A stretch of 64,000 nucleotides of DNA from Streptomyces sp. B21-105 (GTDB lineage: Bacteria > Actinomycetota > Actinomycetes > Streptomycetales > Streptomycetaceae), in NCBI RefSeq assembly GCF_036898465.1, contig NZ_JARUMJ010000001.1, forward strand, positions 3,596,001-3,660,000, given 5' to 3'. Shown in pieces: positions 8,368-16,867 of the stretch. The stretch's first letter is position 1. Each line of letters opens with the position of its first letter. The translations under genes were made by a program, and so were the position numbers. The notes under the pieces were generated by a model. It was not told where the DNA came from. It saw nothing but the letters and a program-made list of their open reading frames with translations, and searched no databases.

Positions 8368-9704
8368 CTGCCGAGGCCGCTCTCGACCCCGGTACCGCCG
8401 CCGCCCGCGCCACCGACGCGATCCTGCGCGACACCCTGCACGCCACCGCGCGCGGGGTGGTCGTGGACTCCCCGCCGGGTGCCGGCAAGTCCACGCTCGT
8501 CGTCCGGGCGGCGCTCGAACTGGCCGACGCGGGGCGGTCGTTGATGGTGGTCGCGCAGACCAACGCGCAGGTCGACGACCTGGTGCTGCGACTCGCCGAG
8601 AAGAGCCCCGACCTGCCGGTGGGGCGGCTCCACAGCAGTGACGCCGACCCCTACGACAAGGCGCTCGACCAGCTGCCGAACGTGCGGAAGTCGGCGAAGG
8701 CGGGCGAGCTGGCCGGGCTGCCGGTGGTGATCTCCACCGCCGCCAAGTGGGCGCATGTGAAGACCGACGAGCCGTGGCGGCACGCCATCGTCGACGAGGC
8801 GTACCAGATGCGGTCGGACGGGCTGCTGGCCGTGGCCGGGCTGTTCGAGCGGGCGCTGTTCGTGGGCGATCCCGGGCAGCTGGACCCGTTCTCGATCGTC
8901 GGCGGCGAGCAGTGGGCGGGGCTGTCGTACGACCCGTCGGCGTCGGCGGTGAGCACCCTCCTCGCGCACAATCCCGAGCTGCCGCAGCACCGGCTGCCGG
9001 TGTCCTGGCGGCTCCCGGCGTCGGCCGCGCCGCTGGTCTCCGCCGCGTTCTACCCGTACACGCCGTTCCGCAGCGGCACCGGGCACGGCGACCGCCGTCT
9101 GTCCTTCGCCGTCCCGTCGGACGGCTCCGGCGCCGACCGGGTGATCGACGAGGCGGCGGAGTCCGGCTGGGGCCTGCTGGAGCTGCCCGCCCGGCACACG
9201 CCCCGCACCGACCCGGAGGCGGTGCGCGCGGTCGCCACGGTGGTGCGGCGGCTGCTGGACCGGGGCGGGGCGGCCGTCTCGGAGCGTTCCGCCGACCCGA
9301 CCCCGCTCACGGCCGGCCGGGTGGCGGTCGGCACCGCGCACCGCGACCAGGCTGCGGCGGTGCGTGCGGCCCTGGCGGAACTGGGCGTCCTCGATGTGAC
9401 GGTGGACACGGCGAACCGGCTGCAGGGCATGGAGTTCGACGTCACGGTGATCCTGCACCCGCTCTCCGGCCGCCCCGACGCCACCGCCTTCCATCTGGAG
9501 ACCGGCCGGCTGTGCGTCCTCGCCTCCCGTCACCGGCACGCGTGCGTGGTGGTGTGCCGGGCGGGCGTCGTCGACCTGCTGGACGAGTACCCGTCGACGG
9601 AACCGGTCCAGCTGGGCACCCTCGTGAAGTTCCCGGACGGCTGGGAGGCAATGCTCACCACGTACCTTCACTTCCTGGAGCACCGCGTGTCCTGGCGCCC
9701 CTGA
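8364..9704 (+). CDS. SF1-type DNA helicase, Dna2/Upf1-like
   Basis: A compact 446-residue helicase overlapping the preceding gene by 4 nt. Motif I is PPGAGKST (about residues 38-45) and motif Ia is VVAQTNAQVDDL. Motif II is AIVDEAYQM, motif III FVGDPGQLDPF and motif IV is near SWRLP. Motifs V/VI are represented by DTANRLQGMEFDVTVI and the following LCVLASRHRHACVVV. The DEAY variant and the GDPGQL motif resemble the Upf1/Dna2 branch of SF1B rather than UvrD. Together with the Cas4-like nuclease two genes upstream, it looks like a Dna2 helicase-nuclease split across polypeptides. Whether it serves repair or defence is not shown. Confidence 0.88.
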   Translation: MTAEAALDPGTAAARATDAILRDTLHATARGVVVDSPPGAGKSTLVVRAALELADAGRSLMVVAQTNAQVDDLVLRLAEKSPDLPVGRLHSSDADPYDKALDQLPNVRKSAKAGELAGLPVVISTAAKWAHVKTDEPWRHAIVDEAYQMRSDGLLAVAGLFERALFVGDPGQLDPFSIVGGEQWAGLSYDPSASAVSTLLAHNPELPQHRLPVSWRLPASAAPLVSAAFYPYTPFRSGTGHGDRRLSFAVPSDGSGADRVIDEAAESGWGLLELPARHTPRTDPEAVRAVATVVRRLLDRGGAAVSERSADPTPLTAGRVAVGTAHRDQAAAVRAALAELGVLDVTVDTANRLQGMEFDVTVILHPLSGRPDATAFHLETGRLCVLASRHRHACVVVCRAGVVDLLDEYPSTEPVQLGTLVKFPDGWEAMLTTYLHFLEHRVSWRP

Positions 9705-9814
9705 CCAGCAGAAAGCCCCGCCCGCCCGAACCGGGACTTCCCCTCCGAAGACGGGCCGACACGGCGCTCCGGACGAAACGTGATCACGCAACGGCCCCTG
9801 AGCCGAAGTCAGTG

Positions 9815-9866
9815 ATCCGCGCCATGCTCGTCACCCCGGCTTACGGGTGACGAGCATGGCGCGGAT
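9815..9866. terminator. 22-bp perfect inverted repeat between convergent genes
   Basis: Two 22-nt arms (9815-9836 and 9845-9866) pair perfectly around an 8-nt loop. The element lies between the helicase gene (rightward) and the secreted-protein gene (leftward), so a bidirectional terminator is the natural reading. The stem is unusually long and has no T-tract on either side. Confidence 0.7.
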
Positions 9867-9872
9867 GTGAGG

Positions 9873-10529
9873 TCAGAGTTTACCGTTCACCGCGATCCCG
9901 TCGTACTCTCGCTCCCGGATGTTGGCCTGCCAGTAGCCCCATCTCACGTTCGGGTCCCAGGTGTATACGTGACCGGCCTGGTTGAGGCCAAAGGTGCATG
10001 TCTTGTTCTGGTTGACCCATCCGCCCACATAGTCGCCCGACTTCCACCGACGCTGGACCACCTGCCACGGCTGACCAAACCCATTAGGGGGGATCGGCTG
10101 CTCGAACGTCTCCGTGGTGCTGATCGTGGACGACTTTTGGATCGAGGGGATGAGAGACAAAACGAAGTTGTACCACTTCTTGCTCGGCGAACTAGCATTA
10201 CCGAGGCTGACCTGACCACCTACAGCCCAACCAAAGTTTGTGGTCTTGTTGACGCTCCAGGAGTAATTGCAGTTGCCCGGAGAGTTGGATGCGCACTTCT
10301 TTTCAGTCCCCCTCCAGACCACGTCTTGCCAGCTGTTCCGGTCTTGCTGCCGCGCCACGGACCTGGCTTGCTCCTTGAATGAAGCAGCTTTCGGAGCGAT
10401 TTTCACCTGATCCGTGTCCCCGTCACGGAGGCAACCTCCCACCGCTTGGGCAGGGTTCGCCGAGAAAAGAATCACGGCGGCTAGGAACGGAGCCGTAGCC
10501 AGTGGACGGGTCCACAACTTCTTGTTCAT
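9873..10529 (-). CDS. Secreted protein of unknown function, low GC
   Basis: A 218-residue protein with a clear Sec signal peptide (MNKKLW, hydrophobic core, cleavage near ANPAQA at residue 29). The mature part has two possible Cys pairs and is rich in Ser, Thr, Asn, Trp and Tyr. Residues about 110-160 alternate polar and hydrophobic residues (LSLIPSIQKSSTISTTETFE) in the manner of amphipathic strands of beta pore-forming proteins. The C-terminus is aromatic (VYTWDPNVRWGYWQ). I do not recognise a family. Codon use is much less GC-biased than the neighbours, suggesting horizontal transfer. A GAGGACGAG sequence provides a ribosome-binding site. It could equally be an inhibitor or a carbohydrate-binding protein. 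Confidence 0.8.
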   Translation of the reverse strand: MNKKLWTRPLATAPFLAAVILFSANPAQAVGGCLRDGDTDQVKIAPKAASFKEQARSVARQQDRNSWQDVVWRGTEKKCASNSPGNCNYSWSVNKTTNFGWAVGGQVSLGNASSPSKKWYNFVLSLIPSIQKSSTISTTETFEQPIPPNGFGQPWQVVQRRWKSGDYVGGWVNQNKTCTFGLNQAGHVYTWDPNVRWGYWQANIREREYDGIAVNGKL

Positions 10530-11224
10530 TCTCGTCCTCTCCCCACGGAAAACCTGACGTATACAGACAGGTGCGACTCTGCATGCCAGGAATCACGTGG
10601 ACATGATGGCACTATCGGGGCCTCATCGCGCCCAATGCGTTCCAGCACGGAAGGAACCTCTGCATTCGAGGGGCGATGCCTTCTGACGTGATGAATATGG
10701 CACTCACCACTTACGCAGTCAACACTGCCGGTCAGCTTTGAAGGGATTTCAGCGAGCGTACAGAGAATGCATTTTTCGGGCAGGCTGAAGCGACCTTCCC
10801 TCTTTTCGCGAATGATGAAATTGGAGCGCGAAAAAGTGCACGGGAAGGTGGGTGAAGGACTTGCGCGCACGGGCGTGGGGGTCGGGTAGGGCTGCCGCCG
10901 CAAGCGCAAAAGCCCTGTAGGCAAAGGGAGTTGACGGCTTCTGCGATCGCGATCTTGTAGCAAGCCGTCTCCGGCGTCAAGCGCTGGGCAAGGAACGAAA
11001 AGAACGAAACGCTACCGGGACCGCGTCTCGATCGAACCGAACGGTAACTTGACGCGGGCGATTCGAGTACATGCTCACCGCCTCCCTCTCGATGGCTCCT
11101 CGTAGCGGTCGCCGATGACCTTCATATCCGCCGTTACGCCGTAAGAGGCTCGGTTTTCTGACGGTGCGTGGGGGGGGCGGCGAAGAAGGCCCGACCTCCC
11201 GGAGTGACCGCGGCGGCCCCGGTA
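10530..11224. other. Gene-poor, low-GC interval
   Basis: This roughly 700-nt stretch has no reading frame I can support. It is AT-richer than its surroundings for the first 450 nt and probably holds the promoter of the leftward secreted-protein gene. The remaining part runs into a transposase relic. Frames present here lack plausible starts and have shadow-like composition. Confidence 0.5.
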
Positions 11225-11630
11225 ACGCGGCCCCACGTCGCCCGGTCCGCGAGTTCGCGATGTGCTTCACCTCGTCCACGCGGGGGGCGCGACTCGCCCG
11301 GCGCCTCGTCCAGAACCAGCGCTCCTCCTCCCACCGTCCCCGCCATCCGGACTCCGTCAGCCCGACCTCGTCCAGGTGGTGACGGGTGCCGGCCAGTTGC
11401 TTGCCGCCGCGTACGACGTGCACGATGCCGCCCTCACGGTCGGCCCGCGCAACAGCCAGCCGGTGTTCGAGCACTCGCAGCCGCCGCGACTTCGCATGCC
11501 ACTCCCGCCGGGACCGGTATCCCCCGGGTGCATTCTTCGCGCCCTTCGCCGACCGGCAGCGGCGGGCCAGCGCCCACTGGCCGTGCGTGGCCTTGGTGAT
11601 CGCCCCCGCCCACCGCGAAGACGACAGCGG
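11225..11630 (-). pseudogene. Relic of a TnpB-like transposase gene
   Basis: The leftward translation contains a basic block (GGYRSRREWHAKSRRLRVLE, then HRLAVARADREGG, VVRGGKQLAGTRHHLDE and WRGRWEEERWF) that matches my memory of TnpB-like transposases of Streptomyces IS200/IS605 or IS607 elements. Neither the N-terminal part nor the RuvC-like catalytic part of the family is present. The frame has no sensible start and, downstream of the block, degenerates into Arg/Pro-rich shadow sequence. It is therefore a decayed fragment. It sits beside the low-GC secreted gene, which fits an insertion hot spot. Confidence 0.4.
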
Positions 11631-12021
11631 CGTCAGCTCTCTCTTACTCACCGCCCACGCCTCACCGGAATGCGAAAGACCGTCCCCGACAGCGCGCCTT
11701 GAGGTCCTTCGCCGCCAACGAGCACCACCCGTGAAGGTCACCCGTTCGATGAAGAACGTCAGTACCCCACCGAAGCCCCCACAGCCACGACACACGACCC
11801 GGCACAGACCACCCACACTCCAGCACGAGCAGCTCCGACCCCAGGAGGTCAATTTGGTGATCCCGTCTTCCCAGGGCTGGGAGGCCAGCCGCGCGGTGCT
11901 GGCGCGTCTCGGGGAACATCGGGTCGTCGGGAAGCCTTGAGAGTCCGGGCCGAATGTCTCTTGCGCCATCGGGGGAGAATGGAAGGCGGTCCGCATCCGA
12001 ACCGTACGAGGAGGAGAAGAC

Positions 12022-12390
12022 ATGGCGGAGCCCACGCCGCGTCGGAACGAACCGCGGCTACGCCCCGCGCCCCTGCTCTTCGAGCCCGCCGAGGCGGCCG
12101 GCGACCCTGAGCACTTCTTCGACCTGGAGTCGATAGACGATCCGGGTGCGCTGCTGAGCCGGGCGACGGAGCTGACGCTCGCGTTCCGGGCGGCGGCCGA
12201 CCGGGCGCTGGAGTTCCAGGCGATGGCGGCGGCGCAGCTCGCCGATCCACGCCGCTTCGACCGGCTGACGACGGCGGACATCGCCGATCGGGCCGAGTGG
12301 ACCGAGGACTACGCGAAGAAGATGGTCGAGTTCGGCCGGGATCTTCTGCGGGGCGACGCCGACGGACGGGGGCACGCCGACCCCGTCTGA
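12022..12390 (+). CDS. Small conserved hypothetical protein (122 aa)
   Basis: A strong ribosome-binding site (GAGGAGGAGAAG) precedes ATG 12022. The protein is soluble and highly helical. An acidic, Pro-rich N-terminus leads to an amphipathic helix of Ala/Leu/Arg (LSRATELTLAFRAAADRALE, then FQAMAAAQLADPRRFD) and a shorter helix (TEDYAKKMVEFGRDLLRG). No catalytic motif is visible. I recognise the general type, a small stand-alone helical protein of Streptomyces, but not a named family. Confidence 0.85.
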   Translation: MAEPTPRRNEPRLRPAPLLFEPAEAAGDPEHFFDLESIDDPGALLSRATELTLAFRAAADRALEFQAMAAAQLADPRRFDRLTTADIADRAEWTEDYAKKMVEFGRDLLRGDADGRGHADPV

Positions 12391-12518
12391 GGTGCGGCGA
12401 CACACGACCTCACCAGTGGCATATGCCGGGCGGGCAAGATACTCCCTCCGCGTCCCTGCCGTCCCGATTTCGCGCAACCCTTTGAAACCACCTGCTCACA
12501 GCCGGTACACATGTGGGC

Positions 12519-13106
12519 ATGAGCAGCGCATACGACGAAGCCCTCGGCGTCACCCCGGACGGCGCCGCCTGGCTGGCCTCCGCCGGAACGTATCCGCGCA
12601 GCACGCTCGCCTTCTGGGAGGAGCGGCCGCACGCGCCGGTCGTCCTGCCGTGCGGCGCGGTGTTCGACGTCGTCAGCGCGCCGGCGGTGTTCGGGCGGCT
12701 GATGCTCGACCGGCTGTGGGGCGAGGGGGCGGGCTCCGGACCGGTCGCCGCGTTCCGCGGCCGGACGCTGCTGTTCGCGGCGCCGGGCACGGCCCAGCGG
12801 CTGCCCTCGCTGCTGGAGTGGGAGGAGTGGGGCGCGGAAGGGCGCCGGGACGGCCGGGCCGCGACCGTGCCCCCGCTGCTGTGTCACGGCACCGGAGACG
12901 CGGTGACCGTGCCCGCGCTGGTGCCGTCGGATCCGGGGTGCGGCACCCGCTGGGTGGTCGCCCCGGACTCCCGTCATCCCTGGCTTCCGGGGCCCGAGAT
13001 CCTGCTGTGGGCGGCGGTGCGAGCGGCCCGTTCGGCGGTGCGCATATCGATTTCTCCTCCCCCCGACCAGGATGCTAAGGTCTACGACGTCAGCAGGCGC
13101 CGCTAG
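12519..13106 (+). CDS. Prim-Pol-like small protein ending in tRNA-Lys
   Basis: Starts at ATG 12519 (GTG 12513 is an alternative); 195 residues. The fold pattern resembles the N-terminal domain of bifunctional primase/polymerase proteins seen as stand-alone genes in Streptomyces: GAAWLASAGTYPRSTLAFWEE, a VLPCGAVFDVVSAP strand and a final GTRWVVAPDSRHPWLPGPEI segment. The acidic metal-binding residues of true primases are not obvious, so activity is doubtful. The stop codon TAG lies inside the following tRNA gene, giving a 10-nt overlap. The last residues (DVSRRR) are therefore partly encoded by tRNA sequence. Confidence 0.75.
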   Translation: MSSAYDEALGVTPDGAAWLASAGTYPRSTLAFWEERPHAPVVLPCGAVFDVVSAPAVFGRLMLDRLWGEGAGSGPVAAFRGRTLLFAAPGTAQRLPSLLEWEEWGAEGRRDGRAATVPPLLCHGTGDAVTVPALVPSDPGCGTRWVVAPDSRHPWLPGPEILLWAAVRAARSAVRISISPPPDQDAKVYDVSRRR

Positions 13107-13170
13107 CTCAGTTGGTTAGAGCAGCTGACTCTTAATCAGCGGGTCCGGGGTTCGAGTCCCTGGCGGCGCA
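13097..13170 (+). tRNA. tRNA-Lys (anticodon CTT), copy 1
   Basis: A full cloverleaf: acceptor arms GCGCCGC/GCGGCGC, D-arm with GTTGGTTAGAGC, anticodon stem GCTGA/TCAGC around the loop CTCTTAA (anticodon CTT), and T-arm GGGTTCGAGTCCC. The 3' CCA is not encoded. An extended -10-like TGCTAAGGT lies about 20 nt upstream. The 74-nt sequence is identical to two further copies in this window. Confidence 0.98.
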
Positions 13171-13177
13171 CGACAGT

Positions 13178-13208
13178 GAAAGGCCCCTCGCGCGAGCGGG
13201 GGGCCTTT
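13178..13208 (+). terminator. Hairpin terminator after tRNA-Lys copy 1
   Basis: Arms AAAGGCCCC and GGGGGGCCTTT close around TCGCGCGAGC, followed by a pyrimidine-rich stretch. It lies 8 nt after the tRNA and also close to the end of the convergent metalloprotease gene, so it may serve both. Confidence 0.85.
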
Positions 13209-13217
13209 CTCGTGCCG

Positions 13218-14690
13218 TCAGTGCTTCGCCCTGGGGGTGATTCGCAGCGTCCACGCCCCCGACGCCGAGCGGCTCTCCACGTCCACGCGGACACCCTCAC
13301 CCGGGACGGTGAAGCTCTCGCCGAGGGCGACCGGGGCGTCGGCGAGCGGCGGATAGACGGAGTTCTCCCAGCAGGCCTCGGTGCGCGGGTGGGCGTCCAG
13401 CACCTCGACCGGTCCGCGGCCCGACCGGGCGGCGCTGCTGACGCGGTAGACGAGGATGCCGGCGCGGCAGGCGGCGCGGTCGTTGCCCACCGGGCCGCGC
13501 GCCTCGAAGGCGAGCGCGCTGTCGGGGCCGGTCCGGACCACCGCGAGCCTGGCGCCCCCGCCGGGCACGGGAGCCGACCGCGCGGGGGCCGGCGGCGCGG
13601 TGACCGGCTGCACGGGGGCGGGGGCCGGCTGTACCGGGGCCGGCACCTCGGGGGCCGGGGGCTGCGCGGGGGCGGGGGCCGGTTGCCCGAGGGCTTGTGC
13701 GGCCTGCTCGCCGGACCCGGCGGCCGGTGGTCGCGTGAGGGCTTGGGCGGTCGGCGTGCCCGGTGCGGCGGCGAGCGGTTCCAGCGTCAGCCGGGTCGGG
13801 CCGGGTTTCCGCAGACACAGCACCTGGCGCGGGTCCAGCCAGCCCAGCTTCCACTTGTGCCAGGCGAACAGGTCGGGGGCGAGTCCGAACTGGCTGCCCA
13901 TCAGGTCCCAGTCGCCGACGTAGGTGTCCCAGTCGCCCTTGCCGTCGACGGGGCGGTGGTAGAGGTCGGGCAGGTCGAAGACGTGGCCGGTCTCGTGGGC
14001 GAGCACGAGCCGGTCCGGGGGATGCTTCTCGAACACGGTGACGACCCGGCGGATGTCGGTGCCGTCGGCGTGCAGCGGGTCGTCCAGGTTGACGACTTTC
14101 GTGGCGTCCGAGTCGACGCCGGGGGCGTCCGGATCGGCCACGAAGTAGACGACGTCGTAGCGGGAGAAGTCGACGTGGGGGTCGGCGGCGGCCAGGGCGT
14201 CGTGCAGGTAGGCGGCCCGGCCCTCGGGGCTCCAGTCACGCCGTATGGCGTAGGCGGTGGACGGCTTCGGCATGCGGATCCACTGCTTCAGCGGATGGGA
14301 GCGCAGGGAGAACCTGCCGTACGAGGCCTGCTCGAAGAAGCGGCTGGTGGCCGGGAAGTGGTCGGCGGCCAGTTCGGCGGGGGAGGGCGAGGGGGTCCAG
14401 TCGGGGAAGGACAGGAACACCATCACCGCGTCCAGCGAGCGGGCCGGGCGGGGGTAGGCGGCGTTCCAGGTGTCCAGGCCCTCCGAGTGGTGGGCCGCGG
14501 TGCGGGCCAGGGCGCAGGGCTCGGCGGAGAAGGGCTCGGCCACCGAGGGGTTGCCGATCAGGGAGGTCGCGGCGAGCGCGGTCAGAGTGGTGAAGACGGA
14601 CGCGGTACCGCGCAGTCGGGGGCGCGGGAGCAGGCGCACGGGTCGCGGCAGTCGCGGCACGAAGACCTCCGGGGGCGGTTCACGGGACAC
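13218..14690 (-). CDS. Secreted M6-type zinc metalloprotease
   Basis: I chose GTG 14690, which places a signal peptide (basic VPRLPRPVRLL, hydrophobic core, cleavage near GNPSVA) at the N-terminus and gives 490 aa. The catalytic zinc motif HExxHxxxxxxxH appears as HETGHVFDLPDLYH around residue 236. It is followed by DLMGSQFGLAP-DLFAWHKWKLGWL, the Met-turn and following helix typical of M6/immune-inhibitor-A-like peptidases. A long Pro/Ala-rich linker (residues 310-365) connects to a beta-rich C-terminal domain. The enzyme should act outside the cell on protein. No LPxTG-type anchor is present. Confidence 0.88.
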   Translation of the reverse strand: MSREPPPEVFVPRLPRPVRLLPRPRLRGTASVFTTLTALAATSLIGNPSVAEPFSAEPCALARTAAHHSEGLDTWNAAYPRPARSLDAVMVFLSFPDWTPSPSPAELAADHFPATSRFFEQASYGRFSLRSHPLKQWIRMPKPSTAYAIRRDWSPEGRAAYLHDALAAADPHVDFSRYDVVYFVADPDAPGVDSDATKVVNLDDPLHADGTDIRRVVTVFEKHPPDRLVLAHETGHVFDLPDLYHRPVDGKGDWDTYVGDWDLMGSQFGLAPDLFAWHKWKLGWLDPRQVLCLRKPGPTRLTLEPLAAAPGTPTAQALTRPPAAGSGEQAAQALGQPAPAPAQPPAPEVPAPVQPAPAPVQPVTAPPAPARSAPVPGGGARLAVVRTGPDSALAFEARGPVGNDRAACRAGILVYRVSSAARSGRGPVEVLDAHPRTEACWENSVYPPLADAPVALGESFTVPGEGVRVDVESRSASGAWTLRITPRAKH

Positions 14691-15007
14691 CGTCACCCAG
14701 ACTGTGTGTGTTTGTCGTATTGCGCCCTGTTTTTCTGCACCAGACGAGTGAGGACGCGGAAAGCGGGCATCACCCCGGCACCGCCCCGCGCCGCCCCCGC
14801 ACCGCCCCGACACCCCCGGAATTCTCACGGAACGTCACAAGCGGTCGCGAGCCCGCAGAACCGGTCCAGGTGCGGGCAGAAACGATCTGTCAGAACGGCG
14901 GGTTGTTCCGGGACACTGGGCATGGGCTGCGCGGGTCCCCGGGCAGCCTCTATGATCGGCAGACTTTCCTGCACGGACAGAGATCGAGTGCACTGCGGGA
15001 GCGAGCG
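14691..15007. other. Divergent promoter region, no gene
   Basis: A 317-nt spacer between a leftward protease gene and the rightward GGDEF-EAL gene. TATGAT at 14951-14956 is a reasonable -10 for the rightward gene; I see no convincing -35. No small reading frame with a ribosome-binding site is evident. Confidence 0.45.
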
Positions 15008-16867
15008 GTGAGCGGAACGTCCGAAGGGCCGACGCCCGCGGCAGACCTCGACCGGTCAGCCGTCACAGAGAGTGACCTCAACAATACGAGCGGCGGGCCC
15101 GCGGCCTACCGGTCCGTCTTCGCGGCGGCGCCGCTCGCCATGGCCGTCGTCGACCGCGAGGGGCGGATCGTCGACGCCAACGCCGCGCTCGGCGCACTGC
15201 TCGGCGGCGGCGGCGTCCCACTGACCGGGCGGGTCGCCTCCGACCTGCTGGACCTGGCCTCCGACGCCCGGATCCGGCACGCCTACCGCGAGGTGCTGCG
15301 CGGCCGGCGGGCCAAGCTGCGCTGCACCCGGCGGCTGAAGCAGCCCGACGGGCACGCGCTGTGGGCGCAGGTCACCGTCTCACCGCTGGAGGCGCAGACC
15401 GCGGGGGCGGAGACGCCCGGGGTGCTGCTCTCCGTGGCCGACGTCAGCGCCCAGCGTGACCTGCAGGCGCGGCTGCGGCATCTGCAGATGCACGACCCGG
15501 TGACCCGGCTGGCCAACCGCACGCTGTTCTTCGAGCGGGTGTCGGCCGCGCTGGAGGCGGAGGCCGAGGCGGAGGCGTACGAGCAGGGCGGCACCGGCCG
15601 GATCGGCCTGTGCTACCTGGACCTGGACGGCTTCAAGGCGGTCAACGACACCCTCGGCCACCGGGTGGGCGACCGTCTGCTGGCCGCCGTCGCCGAGCGG
15701 CTGAACGGCTGCGCCGAGAACGCCGGGCGGACCAGGCCGAGCGTGCCGCTGGTGGCCCGGCTCGGCGGGGACGAGTTCGCCCTGCTGGTGGAGGACTCCA
15801 CCGGCACCGACCAGCTCGCCGACCTCGCCGAGTCCGTGCTCAAGGCGCTCCAGGCCCCCTTCGACCTGGCCGGGCACCGGCTGAACGTGTCGGCGTCGAT
15901 CGGGGTGGTGGAGCGGGCCGCGGCCGGCACCACCGCGACCGGTCTGATGCAGGCCGCCGACACCACTCTGTACTGGGCGAAGGTGGACGGCAAGGACCGC
16001 TGGACGCTGTTCGATCCCGAGCGCAACGCCCATCTGATGACCCGGCAGGCACTGGCCTCCACGCTGCGTCCGGCCATCGAGCGCGGCGAGTTCCGGCTCG
16101 ACTACCAGCCGCTGGTCGGCATGTCGGACGGCCGGCTGCGCGGCGTGGAGGCGCTGGTCCGCTGGGACCACCCCCGGTTCGGACTGCTGTCGCCGAATCG
16201 GTTCGTCGCGCTGGCCGAGGAGGACGGCTCGATCGTCCCGCTCGGCCGATGGGTTCTGGCCACCGCCTGCCGCCAGGCACGGCAGTGGCAACTGGACAAT
16301 CCGGACGATCCGCCGCTGTTCGTCAGCGTCAACGTGGCGGTGCGTCAGGTGTGGGACTCCGACCTGGTGGCCGACGTGGCGGAGATCCTCGCCGAGACCG
16401 GGCTCGCGCCGCACCTGCTCCAGCTGGAGCTGACCGAGTCGGCGGTGATGGGTTCGGCGGGACGGCCGTTGCAGGCGTTGCAGGCGCTCAGCGACATGGG
16501 CGTGGGCATCGCGATCGACGACTTCGGCACCGGCTACTCCAACCTCGCCTATCTGAGCCGGCTGCCGGTGTCGGTGCTGAAGCTGGACGGGTCCTTCGTG
16601 CGCGGCTTCCAGTACGAGAGCGACAAGGAGGGGGCCACCCCGCCGAACCCGGCAGACCAGGTCGTCGTCGAGGCGATGATCGACCTCGCCCACCGGCTGG
16701 GGCTGACCGTCACCGCCGAGTGCGTGGAGACGTCCGCGCAGGCGACCCGGCTGCGCAGCATCGGCTGCGACACCGGGCAGGGCTGGCTGTACTCCCGCCC
16801 GGTCTCGCCGGACCGCATCTCCGAGCTGCGCGGGACCGCCGAGTCCTACGCGGTCGGCAACCCGTAG
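15008..16867 (+). CDS. PAS-GGDEF-EAL cyclic di-GMP enzyme
   Basis: GTG 15008 gives 619 residues and places a PAS domain at about 25-130 ([20 protein letters not shown]), a GGDEF domain at about 165-330 and an EAL domain at about 345-600. The diguanylate cyclase motif is intact ([14 protein letters not shown]). The phosphodiesterase signatures are also intact: EALVRWDHP, a Q/E-rich [22 protein letters not shown] and the final GQGWLYSRP. The protein may therefore both make and break c-di-GMP, with the PAS domain as sensor. No membrane helix is seen, so it is cytoplasmic. In Streptomyces c-di-GMP controls BldD and development. A BldD-like pseudo-palindrome lies 55 nt into the gene. The 3' end overlaps the convergent oxidoreductase gene by 22 nt. 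Confidence 0.93.
   Translation: MSGTSEGPTPAADLDRSAVTESDLNNTSGGPAAYRSVFAAAPLAMAVVDREGRIVDANAALGALLGGGGVPLTGRVASDLLDLASDARIRHAYREVLRGRRAKLRCTRRLKQPDGHALWAQVTVSPLEAQTAGAETPGVLLSVADVSAQRDLQARLRHLQMHDPVTRLANRTLFFERVSAALEAEAEAEAYEQGGTGRIGLCYLDLDGFKAVNDTLGHRVGDRLLAAVAERLNGCAENAGRTRPSVPLVARLGGDEFALLVEDSTGTDQLADLAESVLKALQAPFDLAGHRLNVSASIGVVERAAAGTTATGLMQAADTTLYWAKVDGKDRWTLFDPERNAHLMTRQALASTLRPAIERGEFRLDYQPLVGMSDGRLRGVEALVRWDHPRFGLLSPNRFVALAEEDGSIVPLGRWVLATACRQARQWQLDNPDDPPLFVSVNVAVRQVWDSDLVADVAEILAETGLAPHLLQLELTESAVMGSAGRPLQALQALSDMGVGIAIDDFGTGYSNLAYLSRLPVSVLKLDGSFVRGFQYESDKEGATPPNPADQVVVEAMIDLAHRLGLTVTAECVETSAQATRLRSIGCDTGQGWLYSRPVSPDRISELRGTAESYAVGNP
15063..15075. promoter_or_regulatory. BldD-like box inside the GGDEF-EAL gene
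   Basis: TCACAGAGAGTGA is a pseudo-palindrome that matches the published BldD consensus (TNACNCWGNGTNA) at all but one position. It lies early in the coding region of a c-di-GMP gene, a class of gene known to be controlled by BldD. Sequence match only. Confidence 0.35.

Noticed and set aside
10526..10963. A 145-residue leftward frame sharing an ATGA with the secreted protein gene
   Set aside because: The composition is shadow-like, the start has no ribosome-binding site and no family is recognisable; the overlap is probably chance.
11386..11940. A 184-residue rightward frame
   Set aside because: It is rich in Arg, Pro and Ser as a GC-rich shadow and runs opposite the transposase relic.
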